Shown here: one piece after another, positions 24,724 to 37,149 of the stretch
Layout: each line of letters begins with the position of its first letter
How positions within the stretch are numbered: position 1 is the first letter of the stretch
Source: Lanius collurio
Lineage: Eukaryota; Chordata; Aves; Passeriformes; Laniidae
Direction of reading: 5' to 3'
Assembly: GCA_020086605.1 (NCBI GenBank)
Contig: JACBWW010000046.1
Span: 1,038,492 to 1,102,491 of the forward strand
Length of the DNA: 64,000 bases
Program-made: the position numbers and the translations under genes
Notes under the pieces: model-generated
What the model was told of the DNA's origin: nothing
The model's input: only the letters and a program-made list of their open reading frames with translations
Databases searched by the model: none

Positions 24724-25449
24724 TGTTATAAATAAGGGACCAGGTTATCGATTTAACAATTATCCATTTATTTTGTACTACATTGAAGCTTTGTTACTTG
24801 AATGTAATTTTGTACCTTGTTGTAGCTTTGTAACCTAAATTTCTCTTGCTGTTAAAAAAACCTTCCCACCACCACTTAGTTGTAAAAAAAAAAAAAAAAA
24901 AAACAGCCCCTTATCAGGGCTTGTATTCCAAGGCAGGAATTTACGACCTCCCCTCCTTGCCCCTTTCGGAGGAGGCCTGCCTGAAGAGTAGCAGATAAAG
25001 AAAAAAGAAAGAAAAGGGAAAAAAAAAAAGGGCTGAATATGCAAACTAGAGCCGAAAAGACCCTTGGGAGTAAAAAATCCCTAGAAAATAATAATTTAAA
25101 AACGAGCCAGCAAACTTTTAAGAAAAATGAACCAGGTTGCTCTATCAGGAACTACTACCTGGCCAGCTTTTGGGTTTCTTCAAATGGTCGCCCTAATGGG
25201 AAGGTCTGCTGGAGCCACTGCCCTGAGGACGGCGAATCAGCACCATCCCCTCCGTATCCACCTTCGTGCACAGCCCCGGCCCGTGAGGAACACTCGAGGG
25301 CCCGGCTCTATCACAGGGAGTGGCAGAGCCGAAGTTCCTCCTCCTCCAAGTCGAAACTGGGGCAACGAAGCTGGGCAGGGCCCCCACCCGAGCTGATCAC
25401 TTTTAATAAAGGCTTAAAAAGGACCATCAGTCCTGCCCTTTTTATTTCA
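24724..25449 (+). mobile_element. Solo LTR of an endogenous retrovirus, copy 1 (726 bp)
   Basis: The element starts TGTTATAAATAAGGG and ends TTTATTTCA, giving the canonical TG...CA ends. It is flanked by the same 4 bases, ACAG, at 24720-24723 and 25450-25453. A polyadenylation signal AATAAA is at 25405-25410, about 40 bases before the end. Upstream is a CpG-rich stretch (about 25190-25390) and an A+T-rich TATA-like patch near 25085. A long poly-A/purine tract interrupts the first half. There is no primer-binding site or retroviral gene next to it, so it is the recombination remnant of a full provirus. The 4-bp duplication fits class I (gammaretrovirus-like) elements better than alpha- or betaretroviral ones, but the family name is not known to me. 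The copy at 61398 is the same family and orientation. Confidence 0.92.
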
Positions 25450-25453
25450 ACAG

Positions 25454-28410
25454 GGCACGCTGCTGCTGCTGCTGGGGGATAAATGGCCTTGCTTGGACAT
25501 GCCTGAGCCACAGCCACTGCCTGGAAGGGAGCTGTGAGCAGCCACTGCCAGCTCCTGTCATCTCAGCTGCAGTCTGCACCCTGCCCGTGTCTGAGAGCCC
25601 TGCAAAACGGAGCATGGGCAGGAAAAAATCAGCTTAATTGCCTTGGGGTTGCAGACAGCTGTAGATCCCATGGACCTGACTGATGCTCAGATAAATATTT
25701 CATATTCTCTCGCTGGGGAGACAAGAAAATGCATTTCTTTTTTCCTCTGTTACAGCTTGTTTTATACTAAGTCTGCTGGCTCCTGGGTCTGTCTTGCTTT
25801 GTTTTCTCCTGGAGGACACAGGGCTGTGGTGCCCTGATCTAAAGAGGATTTGCAGGTAGTGAGGATAATGTTTTAACAACAGCACAACTCTCCCAATCTC
25901 ACGTTTCCGTCTTTCAGGTCCTAATGCATAATAAAAGATGTTTTATGGCTCTGATCAAAAGCTCAGAGAGTTCCACGCTAAAATCCAGTGACTGCAGGTG
26001 AGCTTGACATTTCAAGAATATGTCATGTTGTATTTGTCTTTCTTTGTTAGATGAAAGGAGCAGCAACTCTCTGGCCAGAAATACATGCATTAAGAAAATT
26101 GGGGCCAGAACCAATATTTAAAATAAAATGTATTTATTGTTGTAACATTTTAAATTCAAGCTGTTAAATTATTCATGCCCATCAGAAAAGTATCCCATTT
26201 CAGCACCTGCAGTCTCTGTTTTTCACTGGTGACAGAGAAAGAAAATACCCTTTCTTGTGAAATATTCAAATTCTTTGGATGCCTAATAAAAATGCAGGTA
26301 TATTATCTCCATGTTACTTATCTTGAAAGGAGGATGATGTTGAGACAATAAACTGTTTAAAAATAAATCCCTTTCTGACAATCCACAAAACAATAGTGAA
26401 TGTATTCATCTCCATTTGCCTTCCTTACTGACAGTAAAAACTAATAGACAACATAGTCATCAGAATTATTTTGTGACAATTCCACAGAGGTTTAGCTAAT
26501 TCTTTTCAAGTCCATTTTATTAGTCAGGAAAAAAAAATTAAGTCAAATCCTGATTTAATAAGTGGTGGATTTGAATAAATTACTCTAGTTCTGTGTTCAT
26601 TGAACTTTAAACAAATTCTTCCACAATCCATTGCCAAGCAACTAGAACATATCCTTAGGAAGTTCAACAACATACTTTGATTAAATTGGTAGGGTGAACA
26701 AACAGTTTACTGGGAACTTCAGGCTTAGAAAATGAAGATTTACCAAAGTGGAGTTTTCCTCATTAATTCTATTAATATATAAATAGAGGCTTATGCTTAA
26801 TAAATTGATAGAGTCACGTTCTGTCTGAAATCATTTGTATCTCTGTAATGTGTTTGCCCAGGATGCTGATGGCATTTTAAGACTGTTGAAATATTGCAAT
26901 ATTGTCTTTAGCTTGAGACAACAACAAGAATTAAAGTCAGCTTTTCTTACCAACACGGTATGTCCTGAAAAACTGGTACTGTAATAGCTAAGAGAGGTGG
27001 GTATCTAAAACATTACATCTGAGGACAGGAGAACAGCCATAACTTCTTTTTAAAAGTCTATTAACACGTGTTAGGTTTATTATCTTGGGTGTCTGACCCA
27101 CTGGAACATGAACAAGAGAAATGACTGCACTCTGAGAGCGTCTGCAAGAACCAGGACAACAAAATTACCAACAATTTTAGGTACTGAAAACAGGGGCTTG
27201 GATATTACTTTTTTCAAGAGAAAAGTTGGGGAAATTCTCACTGTGTTATGTATTTGGAACAACCTTCCTAACTCTCTAGAGAGAAAGGAGGTTTAGGAGA
27301 TTTCCACCCCTACACCTATGAAGTGATTACAGGCTGATTTACTTAAAGTTTTCATATTTTGGCTCACAGCTTGGTCAACACAAAAATGCTATCCTAGTAC
27401 TGAGGTTTAACATCCCCATTTTCTACTGTTTCCCATTAGGATCTTTACTATTCCTGCAGCACAGGGCCTGGGTTGGGCTGCCAGGCTGGTGATGGAGGAC
27501 ATCAGGAAACAACAACCCTTCAGCTCTTCGCAGCTACAGAACCCCACACCTGGGAACAGCGGCAAAATTACACTTGAATCAGTTCTCTTAACTCTGGATT
27601 TTAAAAAGCTAAACAGTTAAAGCCATTCCATATTACTTTTGGTAACTACAGGATCACAGAGGGGTAAAAAGTTCAAGCTCAATCCAGCGGACCCGCTCCA
27701 TTCTGTGAAAATAGCCAATTTAGGGCTATTATGAGAAAATAACTTTCATTAAGCTTTCATCATTTGTAGCCTACTACAGACCATCTCAGCTTTCTAAAAT
27801 GTCAACATCTAAGAGTATCATCATTCTTCATTATGCTGGAGGGGAAAAAAATAGATCAAATGGAAACGAAGAACTCTCACTTTCAGATAAGCAGAGAACG
27901 CTGAGTGTAATTCCACAGTGAAAATGAGGAGCTAATGCTTTAGCACTTACATGTACTCTAACCATTTATAATAATAGAAGCAAGAAGATACTTGCATTAA
28001 AAAGTGTCTATATTTGATTGCATCTCTCTTCTGTCATCATCCATGGGAACCTCGATAGGCTGTCATTTTGTTCTGGTCAAGGACTGTGTCATCATTTATC
28101 ACCCAGGACCAGCCAGGCAATGCCTAGGAAAGAGTTTTGAATCTCCCTGCATGACAAACAGAGCCAGTCTGAAGCATTATTGGACCCTGATTTACAGCTG
28201 GAGATGGTTAAGCCTGTAACTTCCACAAAAGATTCCTATTGCAGGCTCAGTGTTCATACAGCAGACACTGAACCGCTGAAAGATGCAATGAAATGTTTTT
28301 AACAAAAGTCAAAAATCAGCAATTGTCTCACTTTATCTGGGATAAATCACAGTGGTGAAGGTGTTGATTCACAGAGATGTGAATGCTAAAGAAACAGCAG
28401 ACAAGAGGAG
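25454..28410. other. Unique non-coding sequence, nothing recognised
   Basis: The first 150 bases after the LTR are G+C-rich with a short (TGC)n run; the rest is A+T-rich. Chance frames only; no RNA gene or mobile element was recognised. Confidence 0.5.
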
Positions 28411-28419
28411 AGGAAAGGA

Positions 28420-28437
28420 GGGGAGGGAAAGGGAGGG
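28420..28437 (+). other. Canonical G-quadruplex motif in a purine tract
   Basis: Four G-runs (GGGG, GGG, GGG, GGG) are separated by loops of 1, 3 and 1 bases inside a purine-only tract starting near 28404. Very short loops generally give stable quadruplexes. No gene start is recognised nearby. Confidence 0.8.
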
Positions 28438-28439
28438 CA

Positions 28440-30475
28440 GCAAACTGCTTTGAACAGAAACAACACTGAAGTGAAAACTCCTGCTCAGGACTCCGTCCTT
28501 CCCCTCAGCCTCCTGCAGCCCCTGACCAGGGAAATCACTTGTAAGAACAGACTTGCTAAATAAGACTGAGAAAACCCCAGACCCTAAAAAATCCTCCTGA
28601 AATTTTTTTAAATTAATTCAGCCAACTTTGCATAATGCACAGGAATTCAGAAAGAAGTCGATCCCCATTGATTTACACAAGTTTTGAAATGTTACCTCCC
28701 AGTATTTAATACCTAACATTTCCCTGAGCAGGGACAATGACAAGAGACAAGAACAGAGTTTTTATTTTCATTAGGCACACAAACCATCCAAATCTCTCCA
28801 AAGACCTTCTAGGATCTAATATCTGAGTTTACACAAAATTGAAGTCCATCTATCTCTATTGAGAATTATTTAAATGCAGGGTGTTTGGTTGTTTCCTTGG
28901 GTGATACAGCTCAGCTTCAGAAGTATCTTGCTGTGACACAGTTCCCTGGAAAACACAGTCTTTGGGAAAAATTTCCACAAGAAATCCTCCACTAAGCTTT
29001 AATGCTGTTTGATGCGAGGAGACTTATTTAGGGTATTAAAGATCTGTCTGCTGGAAAGATAACTTCAAATTTCAAACTTTAAGTATTCCTCAAACTCTAT
29101 AACTAATACCTCTATTTAAGAAACCCTCAAGATTATGCCAATTCTCAATATTTTGTAAAGCCAAAGGAAAGGTTTAAAACTTCACTTAAGTGCCAATCAC
29201 AAATCCAGGCTGATCCACCCAGGAAATACATTTCCTGAACCTGTTGCACTTCAGTTATCCTGGAGATGTAGCTCACAGCCCAGGGGTTCAGCTGCCTGGG
29301 ATCCAAGGCTTAGCTGGGATGCAGCATGGCCAGCTGACCTTGGCTCAGGTTACCAAGGAAATTGAGAAATTGATAGAAAGAAAGTGGGATAAAACAAGCT
29401 GAGAAAAGGAGAGAAAAGCAGAATGAGATGGTAATTAGTGCAGATTCAAGGGCAGAAGAAAAAACCACTGACATGGAAAGGTGTAAAACCTGAAGGGAAG
29501 TGGTGGGGAAGGGGGACAGAGGGACAACAACTGAGAGATGGCAGCTCAGTCCCAGTGTGCTTTAGTGTGTCCCAAAGCAGAGGTGATTCCTGGCCAGCCT
29601 CACCACTCAGATCAAAGATATTTTTGAGATTCATTAATGTCTTCTGGGAAAAAAAAAAAAAAATGTTACTTGCAGGTAAAAATGTGGAAATTCAAGACAA
29701 TTCTCAGCAATCTGCTCTATAAAATTCAAAATACAAAGGAACTTTCTCAGAATGCTTTATATTTTAGCTTGATCATGCTGAAGAGTGTCTTCAAAAGCTT
29801 TTCCAGTAAGGAGTGACTTGGACACTGAAGAGGGAGCTGTGTTTCCACACTGCATGGCCAAAGAAGAATATCACAGAATGATCTTCTTTCATAACTGGGA
29901 TCTGAACACAGATTAATTTATTAATTGCATTTGCAATTTTCGTTAATGTTTTCTGGACCTATTTTGAAACAAACACATGGGAAAATATTTTCAGGGTGCT
30001 TTAACTCTTTGGGTTTCAGATCTCCCTAACTCATCAGTCAGATTCAATTTAAGCACACTGTAAATCCAGGAGGGGGAGCTCACCTTTGCAACTATAATTT
30101 CATTTTAAAATTAACCCATTTTATATTAAGGTTTAATTCTACCACTACATAGAACAATCCATCTTACCTACAGCAAAGGGAGTTTTCTTTACAAATAAGT
30201 GCTAACAATTATTTTGTTATGCACCAGATTTACAGGAATGCTCAAACTCATCCACTAATATGAACTGTCATCATCCATGGAAGGTTTTATTTGGAAGCAT
30301 TAAACACTAAGCCTGCAAGACAGTAATGTTCCACTTGAGCTGTGTGCTCCTCTCTGCTGGTTAGATGAGCAATCAGCAGTGCTGCAAACACATTCCTGTT
30401 CTAACATTCTGGAGGAAAAAAATGGCCATTTCTCAGCCAGGGTAAAGCATATGCATTTGTTTAGCTTTTTGTCTG
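28440..30475. other. Unique non-coding sequence with one G-rich island
   Basis: Apart from the quadruplex motif at 29495-29523 and a short A-run at about 29649, no feature was recognised. Confidence 0.5.
29495..29523 (+). other. Canonical G-quadruplex motif
   Basis: G-runs of 3, 4, 5 and 3 are separated by loops of 7, 2 and 5 bases, which satisfies the standard G3+N1-7 rule. It lies about 1.1 kb from the motif at 28420 on the same strand. Confidence 0.75.
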
Positions 30476-30479
30476 TTAA

Positions 30480-30735
30480 CAAAGAACATTAATTATAAAA
30501 TCTCTCCCCAGTTCATTTAATCAAATGCAATCTGGTCTCTGATCAGTTGAACGCATAATCAGCCTCACCCTTCTGCCTGCTTGAGAATTATTGATTTTGT
30601 CTCTCAAGCCCAGTAGAGGTCCAGGTGATGCAAATAATAATTACCAGAGCTAATGCAATTATTGCATGTGAACTGATTACTATAATTAGGATGTGTTTGT
30701 ATGAAAAGGAAAAGTAAACTGCCCTGCAGGTTTTA
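30480..30735. promoter_or_regulatory. Enhancer-like block rich in homeodomain cores
   Basis: The block holds many TAAT/ATTA cores, including a near-palindromic TGCAATTATTGCA at about 30653-30665. Others include AATAATAATTACC near 30635 and ATAATTAGGATG near 30683. It is non-repetitive and has no coding frame. The pattern resembles conserved developmental enhancers; conservation is not visible from one sequence. Confidence 0.3.
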
Positions 30736-30814
30736 AGGAAAAACAATAATAACAAATCTGCAGTTGCAATTATACAATCCTATATTAAATTTTGTCAAGA
30801 AATCTACTGTCTAC

Positions 30815-30815
30815 N
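30815..30815. other. Single ambiguous base (N)
   Basis: An isolated N in unique sequence; an unresolved base call or polymorphism. Confidence 0.99.
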
Positions 30816-30871
30816 ATGAATTAAGAAAAAAAACTTCATCAAAATAGGAATTGAAAACTAGTTATCTTTTC

Positions 30872-30888
30872 TTTTTTTTTTTTTTTTT
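30872..30888. repeat. Poly-T tract
   Basis: A run of 17 T followed by CCCCC. A similar T-run followed by CTCCCCC lies at 31214-31229. Neither borders a recognisable retrotransposon. Confidence 0.85.
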
Positions 30889-31229
30889 CCCCCAACTGTG
30901 CCATTAACTGTGTTTTTGAGTACAGCAACAAGAGCTGGAGGATACAACTTCCAAAACAAGTGGAGCTGTTCCGGTCCTTGAATTTTTAATGGTCATTTCT
31001 ATAAGTGATTAGCAGGAAACATTAGGGAAAAAAAACCAATGAAATATTAACATACTGCTAATATTATTAGAGAATCACCAAATGTTTCCAAATAACTAAA
31101 GATATTGACTGAATAATATAGCAAAGACATAAATCTCCCAGGAGCTTAGACTTTTTGTTTGACTTCACAGCCTAAGTTCTACTTACAGAGGACAGAGCAC
31201 TTCATCCAAAGACTTTTTTTTTTTTTTTT

Positions 31230-32080
31230 CTCCCCCAGAAAAGTTGCATTTGGTGTCATTGGACATTTTTCTACTTTCTCTATTCTCACAGAAGGAGAAA
31301 AAGATGAAAATATGTCTAAGAGGAGAGAAGCCTAAAAAGTGTGAAGGCTTCCAGTCAAATTTAGGTGCTGCTCTCCACCCTCAGCACAGGAATAGAACAT
31401 TGCAGCTCCTGTAAAGAATGGAGAGGTTGTTGTTGAAGAAAATTACTTTTATTCTGCCCACTCATAGCTATGAAGTTTCACTACAGCTTTGGATAAAGTT
31501 ATATTATTGTTTCCATTCTAGTCTTACATTTGTAAATCAATATACAAGAAAGAAAAAGCATTTCCTCTCTTTCTTGTTTGGCTATTCCTCTGTACAAAAG
31601 ACAAGATGTATGATCTTACAAGAAAACATATTTTATTTAAATGGAAAGGTGATTAACCTAAAGGAAGAAAGGAAACATGCAGACAATAAAGAAAAATGTC
31701 CAGACACCAGCTGCAAATTTTCTGGGGAAAATATTACTGTTTTCTAAGAATCCCTATTTGTTTTGTGTCTGTTTAATACAGTTGATAGCAGAGAGAACAG
31801 GGACTAAAGCAGAAAGCTTGTTCTTATTTTATAAACTAAATGTTGGAAAAGAAAGTGTACATATTAAAATCTAACACTGTACTCCAAAGGGAATTACAAG
31901 CACATGCCAAAGCCCTCTTGTCAAAGGAATATAAGCAAAACTAATTAGCTGAACTATGTTTTCATTGTAAATTTTGTCAGGAAGTCATTAAAGCTGTTTT
32001 CACAATAATACATTCAGATCTATGGGAAACTGAGCTCTCCCAGTTCATTACCATTGCAGTTGACAGGTCTGCATGTTTGG
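31230..32080. other. Unique non-coding sequence, nothing recognised
   Basis: A+T-rich with open frames up to about 109 codons at 31418-31747. The translation has no recognisable motif, and an A-rich composition explains its many lysines. Confidence 0.45.
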
Positions 32081-32083
32081 GAT

Positions 32084-32103
32084 ATTCATTACCTTTAATG
32101 AAT
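32084..32103. promoter_or_regulatory. Perfect palindromic homeodomain-type site
   Basis: ATTCATTA at 32084-32091 and its exact reverse complement TAATGAAT at 32096-32103 are separated by four bases. Paired TAAT cores in inverted orientation are the classical arrangement for homeodomain dimers. The surrounding 150 bases are unique and homeobox-core-rich. Binding is inference. Confidence 0.35.
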
Positions 32104-32109
32104 GCAGAG

Positions 32110-35100
32110 ATCTAACTGCAGCCCTGAGTTCCACGTCCTACCCTGCAAGGGATCCTTTCCCTTTCCAGTAGCAACGTTTCTCTACATTCATCAGCCCAAG
32201 AGTGTAAAAGCAGCAGTCACTGAAATTTCAAATATATGTCCAGGGAGCAGAAAGAAAAGTTCTTCTGAAGTTTAGCCCTATTTGATTATATTTATATTTG
32301 CATAAACATCTAAAGCACATACCTGACCACAGCCCAACTCAAAAACTTATCTAAGAAACTGTAGAAAAGATAAATCTTAAGAAGGACGAGGTAATCCTTG
32401 CCTAAGAAGGTCTGCTGTATTTCTTGATACGTAAGAAGCAGGTAGTGAACCAGCAGTGAATCAGGCTATGCAGATTTATTGTAATTATCAGCAACCTGAC
32501 TGAGCAAAGGCTGTGTTCCTGTGTCTGACTGAGGCATAAGCCCAACCTCAGTGGGTTCAGCCCATCAGGCCAAGGCTCTGTGCCATGGGTTTGATGTGTA
32601 GAACTTGGGCTGAAAACCTCACGAGAGTGTCCTTGCTCAATCATACCCTTCTCTACCCCTCAGTTTCAGTTCCCCTACAGCCCTCAGGAGTATTTTAGCT
32701 GTCACACTGGGTTGGGGTGCCCTTAGCAGTGCCCACCCCTGAGCACACCAAATTGGAGGCAGCAGCCCCTGTGCTGGAGGGCAGAGCTGCCTCCCCACCT
32801 TTGAGCAGACCTTGCTGCCTTCTAAGGGAATTACAGAGTGGGAATACACATTTTCTAGATGGCATGGCTGTTTAGGAAAAGTAAAAAATTCACCTTGAGT
32901 GTTTTGTAGTTATGGAGGGTTAGCTAAATTTAGGCTTAAGACAGCCTCACACTCTCATGGAGGGGCCTAGTTTCCAAGACAAAGGTCATTTTGAAATTAC
33001 TGGAATGCTGTGGGGACAGAAACAATAACTTATAGCAGCAATCCCAGCTGTGAAAAGATCACTTCATAACTCTTTCTTCTTGGTAGCTTATAAAAGAAGC
33101 CTATAAATTAGCACAAAACCAAAACCAAACATAAGTCCATTTTTCTCTCAATTCCCTCCTTAAACAGAATACTGCCTCGGAGAATGAAATAATAAGTGAT
33201 ATACATAACTTTATAATCCTCTAACTGTGATCCATATCCCTCCCTCTGGTCAGATACTTAAATAAAATGTGAAAAGGAATCACTTCTTAAAGAAGATGCA
33301 TTTTTCCCAGCTGCCACATACCTCCAAAGTTGATTTTGCAGAAGTAATGAACGATCTCCTTAGGGCTATCCATTTATTTACATAAAACAGTCACATCTCA
33401 CAGCCCTTGTAAAGGAGGTCTCCTAAAAGTTTCTTTCCCAAGATAATATTCACTGAGCAATGGTGATTCAGTGATTGTTAACATTTTACAGACAAGAAGA
33501 TATTTCTCTCTCTCTAAAAGGCCAGAATTTCTTCCACAGGTGGGACAAAACTCAATTCCTTCTTTTATTGTCATAAACCCAGCATTGTCCCTGCTCCATT
33601 TCAGCCCCTGCAGCTGCCCAGGGATGGCTCTGCCTGCTCTGCCTGCCAGCCAAGGGATAAGTGCTGTTTGTTACAGCCCTTCAGCTGAAGGAAATCTCAG
33701 AGGTATTTCCCACCAAGTTCTCCCTTCATCTATTTGTTTGAAAGGTTTTGGTTCACATTTTTACCATCTTTCTTTCCCCCTCATTGAAATTTAACGTGTT
33801 AAAGACATTCACCCACTAAACACAAATGAAAATACAAGTTTTGTACCTGCACAAAGATGTGTAAAAGGAGAAAGGCTCAAAAACCTTCAAACTTCTTGGA
33901 ACTGAGAAATGTTTATTGCATGATTACTGGGTTAGCATATTAGGAACAACTTCTTACAAATTCTTAAGGTCCCTACTAGCAGAGGATGTAGTATCATTAC
34001 AAGAATTTCTGAAATTTATGCTTGCAACTCTGTATAGAAGAAAAATGAAATGTAAACAGGCACTAAAATACTAAATGTAATGGGTTTGAACTTCCTGGAT
34101 CACTTCAAGATTCTTTTCTTCATCTGTTTTTTTTTCCCTGTCATAGTTTTAAATCCTCTTTAGTTTATTTCCAGATTAAATATTTTTATAAAAATCTCAC
34201 CATCTGCAACTCTCATCTCCAGAAAGGAAGCTAAATATGTTTGTAAAAGCAGGATTACATATGAGGATTTGGAAAGGAATTGAATACATAGAAAATTAGG
34301 GAGAGACATACCTGGCCCAGGGAAATTAAAAAAAAAAATATATTTCATCTTCTTGTTTATTGAACTCAAACCTATTTTTAACTGGGGAGATTAAAAACTG
34401 ATTTTCAGCACCATGGGAACTGCTGGATGCAAAAAGAAAAAGGAAAACTAGGAGCACTTTATATCTGTTTTTTGCTCTGAAAGGAATAAGTTATAGCCAC
34501 CAGAATGACTGAGAATGAAAGACCAAATGAAATATTATGGAAAGAAGGGGATATATATTTTTTTTTCCCTCTGACATTTATTTTTCTGTCCAAGTTAAGG
34601 GGCAGCTTGTCACCAGAGAGGAGCAGATCTAAACCCTCAGTGCTGGCAGGGCCTGTGAGCCCAGCCCTGGGAAGGGGACACTCACAGGCAGGGCAGCACT
34701 GGAGACCCCCAGAGAGGCTGGAGAAGACAGATGGAATTATCCACTTGTACAGGAGGGCACTGCACCCCAGAAACCCCGGGCTGAGGGTTCACACCCCAGC
34801 CCAGCCCTGCATAAACTTCCTTCTCTTTTCAGGGAGGCAACCCCAAGAGCAGTGGGCACTACCCAGGGCTGCCAGACACTTTCTCTTGACTGTGAAACCC
34901 AGGGGGAAGAACAAAAGCAGCATGTGTTGTATTGGTACAGATTTGTGAGGTATATTCCCTAGTTAGGGTTCAGGATTCCAGTTATTTACTTTTTTTTTTT
35001 TTTTTCCCTTCTGTAAAAGGGGAAAAAAAGTTAGGAAAGCTGTCAGGTGGATTAGACTGGGCTGCCAAGACCTGCAAACTGTGACTTGTATTTCCATTTG

Positions 35101-36535
35101 ACAGTGGGAAGCTGACTACAAGCAGATGGCAAAAATGGCCACACTAATTTTGGCCAGAGAGGCCTTGGAAGTGAAGAACAGTGCAGGTCACAGAAATGTG
35201 GGAGAGAGCACAGGAGAGGCTTTCCCTGATGCAAACTCCAAAAGGACAGGCTGTTGTGCAAGCTGCATCCACTGAGCAGCATGAATTCATCCAGCCCAGG
35301 AAAATCCTCCCCTCGGGCCTTCAGAAGTTCTGTACCCACGAGGAAACTCGACTTGTTATACAAAAATCACATTCCTTGTGCAGCTCAGCTTGGACTACGT
35401 GTGATTCCCTTCATTGATTGGTTTGGCAACTTCCCTAATAAGGGACAAATTGCTTTACATGTTAAAGGTCCATCAAAGAGATATTATCCACATAAAGAGT
35501 TTACTGCAACATCCACTGGTAATTTTTCCATAAAAGTCTCACAGATTTCTTTCTTCTTTTGTTTAATCTCCCAAAATAATTTACAAGCTCATGCATGACA
35601 TTGTGTAGGTCGAAAAGTTTGAGCCACTGAGTTTGGGAATAGGATGGAATTTATGTTACCACATTCAGCATATTAAGATCTTGTGTTTCTCTATTCAACA
35701 AACCAATTATCCTAGAAATAATAAAGGTGTTTGCTTTCTGAATTCAGCAAATGAAATCTCAGAACAGCAGAGAACATGACAATAATCAGTTATAAGGACA
35801 ATTTATGAAACCTTAAGACAAATTACTCAGGGTTAGGTAATTTGCTTTAGAGAAGAAATAGCTGTGATATCACTGGGACAAAGTTCTCCTGATTGTATGG
35901 ACATCTGTACAAAATATTCAGCTACCTCAACTTCAATGAACATTTTATCTTCCAGCCTAAATTCATTATCTCTAGAACTGACCAGTCCTCTTGGTCCGAC
36001 CTCTTGTCCTTTCCTTTAAAGCTCTGCTAACTGGGGGGAGAAGCCAAAGCTGAGTGACTTCAGTCCACCTGCTCCCTTTCAAGCTTCTTTTTCCTCTCCC
36101 AAACCCTATTTTTTCCAGCTGACAGACTGTCTCCTTCTAAAGCAGAAGTTACGTGTCCTTCCCAACTTCACAAATGTCCAGGACCAACCAGGCGAGTTGG
36201 TCTAATTGAATTACTTTGTTTTCTCTGTATGTTTTTTCTGTAAGTATGTTAAGTTGCAAGCCTTTGTTTTGCTATGATAACCTCGGGCTACAGTAAATGA
36301 ATTCTCTGCTACCTTTGAAGGGAGAGATGAAGTAAAATTCCCCAAGTGCAAAATCAAGCAGAGAAGAAAGCCTCTTTTGGTTTGCTAGAAATATACATCT
36401 TGTCCTGCTTTTCCTTTAATGTTTTCTTTTATGATAAGAATCAGTGAAGGGCAGATAGAGGGTTTTTCTCTCCCCCACCTACAACCACCAGTTTATTACA
36501 AAAACATATTGATAACTGCAAACCATTGTAATTCC
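32110..36535. other. Unique non-coding sequence, nothing firmly recognised
   Basis: Mostly A+T-rich, with a G+C-rich interval at about 34600-34900. The 147-codon open frame at 34505-34948 is P-, R- and G-rich and has no recognisable domain. A poly-T run sits at 34990-35005. An open + strand frame at 35254-35598 has no identifiable motif either. Confidence 0.45.
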
Positions 36536-36537
36536 CA

Positions 36538-36584
36538 TCAATCCACTTGTTTATGTCAGATCAATCCATTTATTTACGTGTCAG
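36538..36584 (+). repeat. Imperfect tandem pair, about 23-bp unit
   Basis: ATCAATCCACTTGTTTATG followed by TCAG is repeated as ATCAATCCATTTATTTACG followed by TGTCAG. Likely a local duplication; no element is recognised. Confidence 0.7.
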
Positions 36585-36589
36585 ATCAG

Positions 36590-37115
36590 ACATAAGTCAG
36601 GTTTCTTCTTTGAATTCCCACACTCTGCTAACATTTTAACACATTTTTGAGCATCACCATGAAGCAAGAGCCTCCTGTGGTTGTTTGTTGATTCTGGGTT
36701 CTTTTTTCTTCAGCTCTGCAGTCTGGCTGGCATCGGGTTGAAACTAATGAAGAATGATTTTTAAATTGCCAGTGTGTCATTATTTAAGACAAACACTTAA
36801 AACCAAACCAGGTCTCTGCTCTCAGTCACTCATTTTGCAGCTCAAAATTGCTCCAACCACTTAGGCTGCCTCGACATGTGGAAACATTTGCAAATGCCCA
36901 CAGGCATCCAGAGAGTTCCTCCCCAGATCAAACTGAATCTCAGGCAACAAAACAGCTCTTTTTTAATAGCAGCCACTCTCTAATCAATCCTAAACACCCC
37001 CACACCATCAGAGCTCCCTCCACAACCCATCTGGAAAAAACAAGAACTTTTTTTGCTATATTATTACAAAAACTAACTAAGTTATAGTAAGAGATCTGGT
37101 CTCTTCCAAGCTAGG
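36590..37115. other. Unique non-coding sequence, nothing recognised
   Basis: No repeat family, RNA gene or convincing coding frame was seen. Confidence 0.5.
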
Positions 37116-37118
37116 AGG

Positions 37119-37149
37119 TGAAGTTCACTAATTAAGGAAGTGAACTTCA
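37119..37149. other. Perfect 11-bp inverted repeat with 9-base loop
   Basis: TGAAGTTCACT at 37119-37129 is exactly complementary to AGTGAACTTCA at 37139-37149. The arms contain AGTTCA and TGAACT, nuclear-receptor half-site-like hexamers in inverted orientation, though their 14-base spacing is not a standard response element. A cruciform or hairpin is the other reading. Confidence 0.7.

Noticed and set aside
25039..25482. Long open frames inside the 24.7 kb LTR, with similar ones inside the 61.4 kb LTR
   Set aside because: Similarity is explained by the shared LTR. The frames start and end at unrelated points and cover non-coding LTR regions.
34505..34948. 147-codon open frame in a G+C-rich interval
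   Set aside because: No motif; its length is expected where stops are rare, and its start runs through a T-rich tract.
35254..35598. + strand frame with a protein-like middle part
   Set aside because: No family match by eye, no clear acceptor, and it ends in a hydrophobic T-rich artefact.
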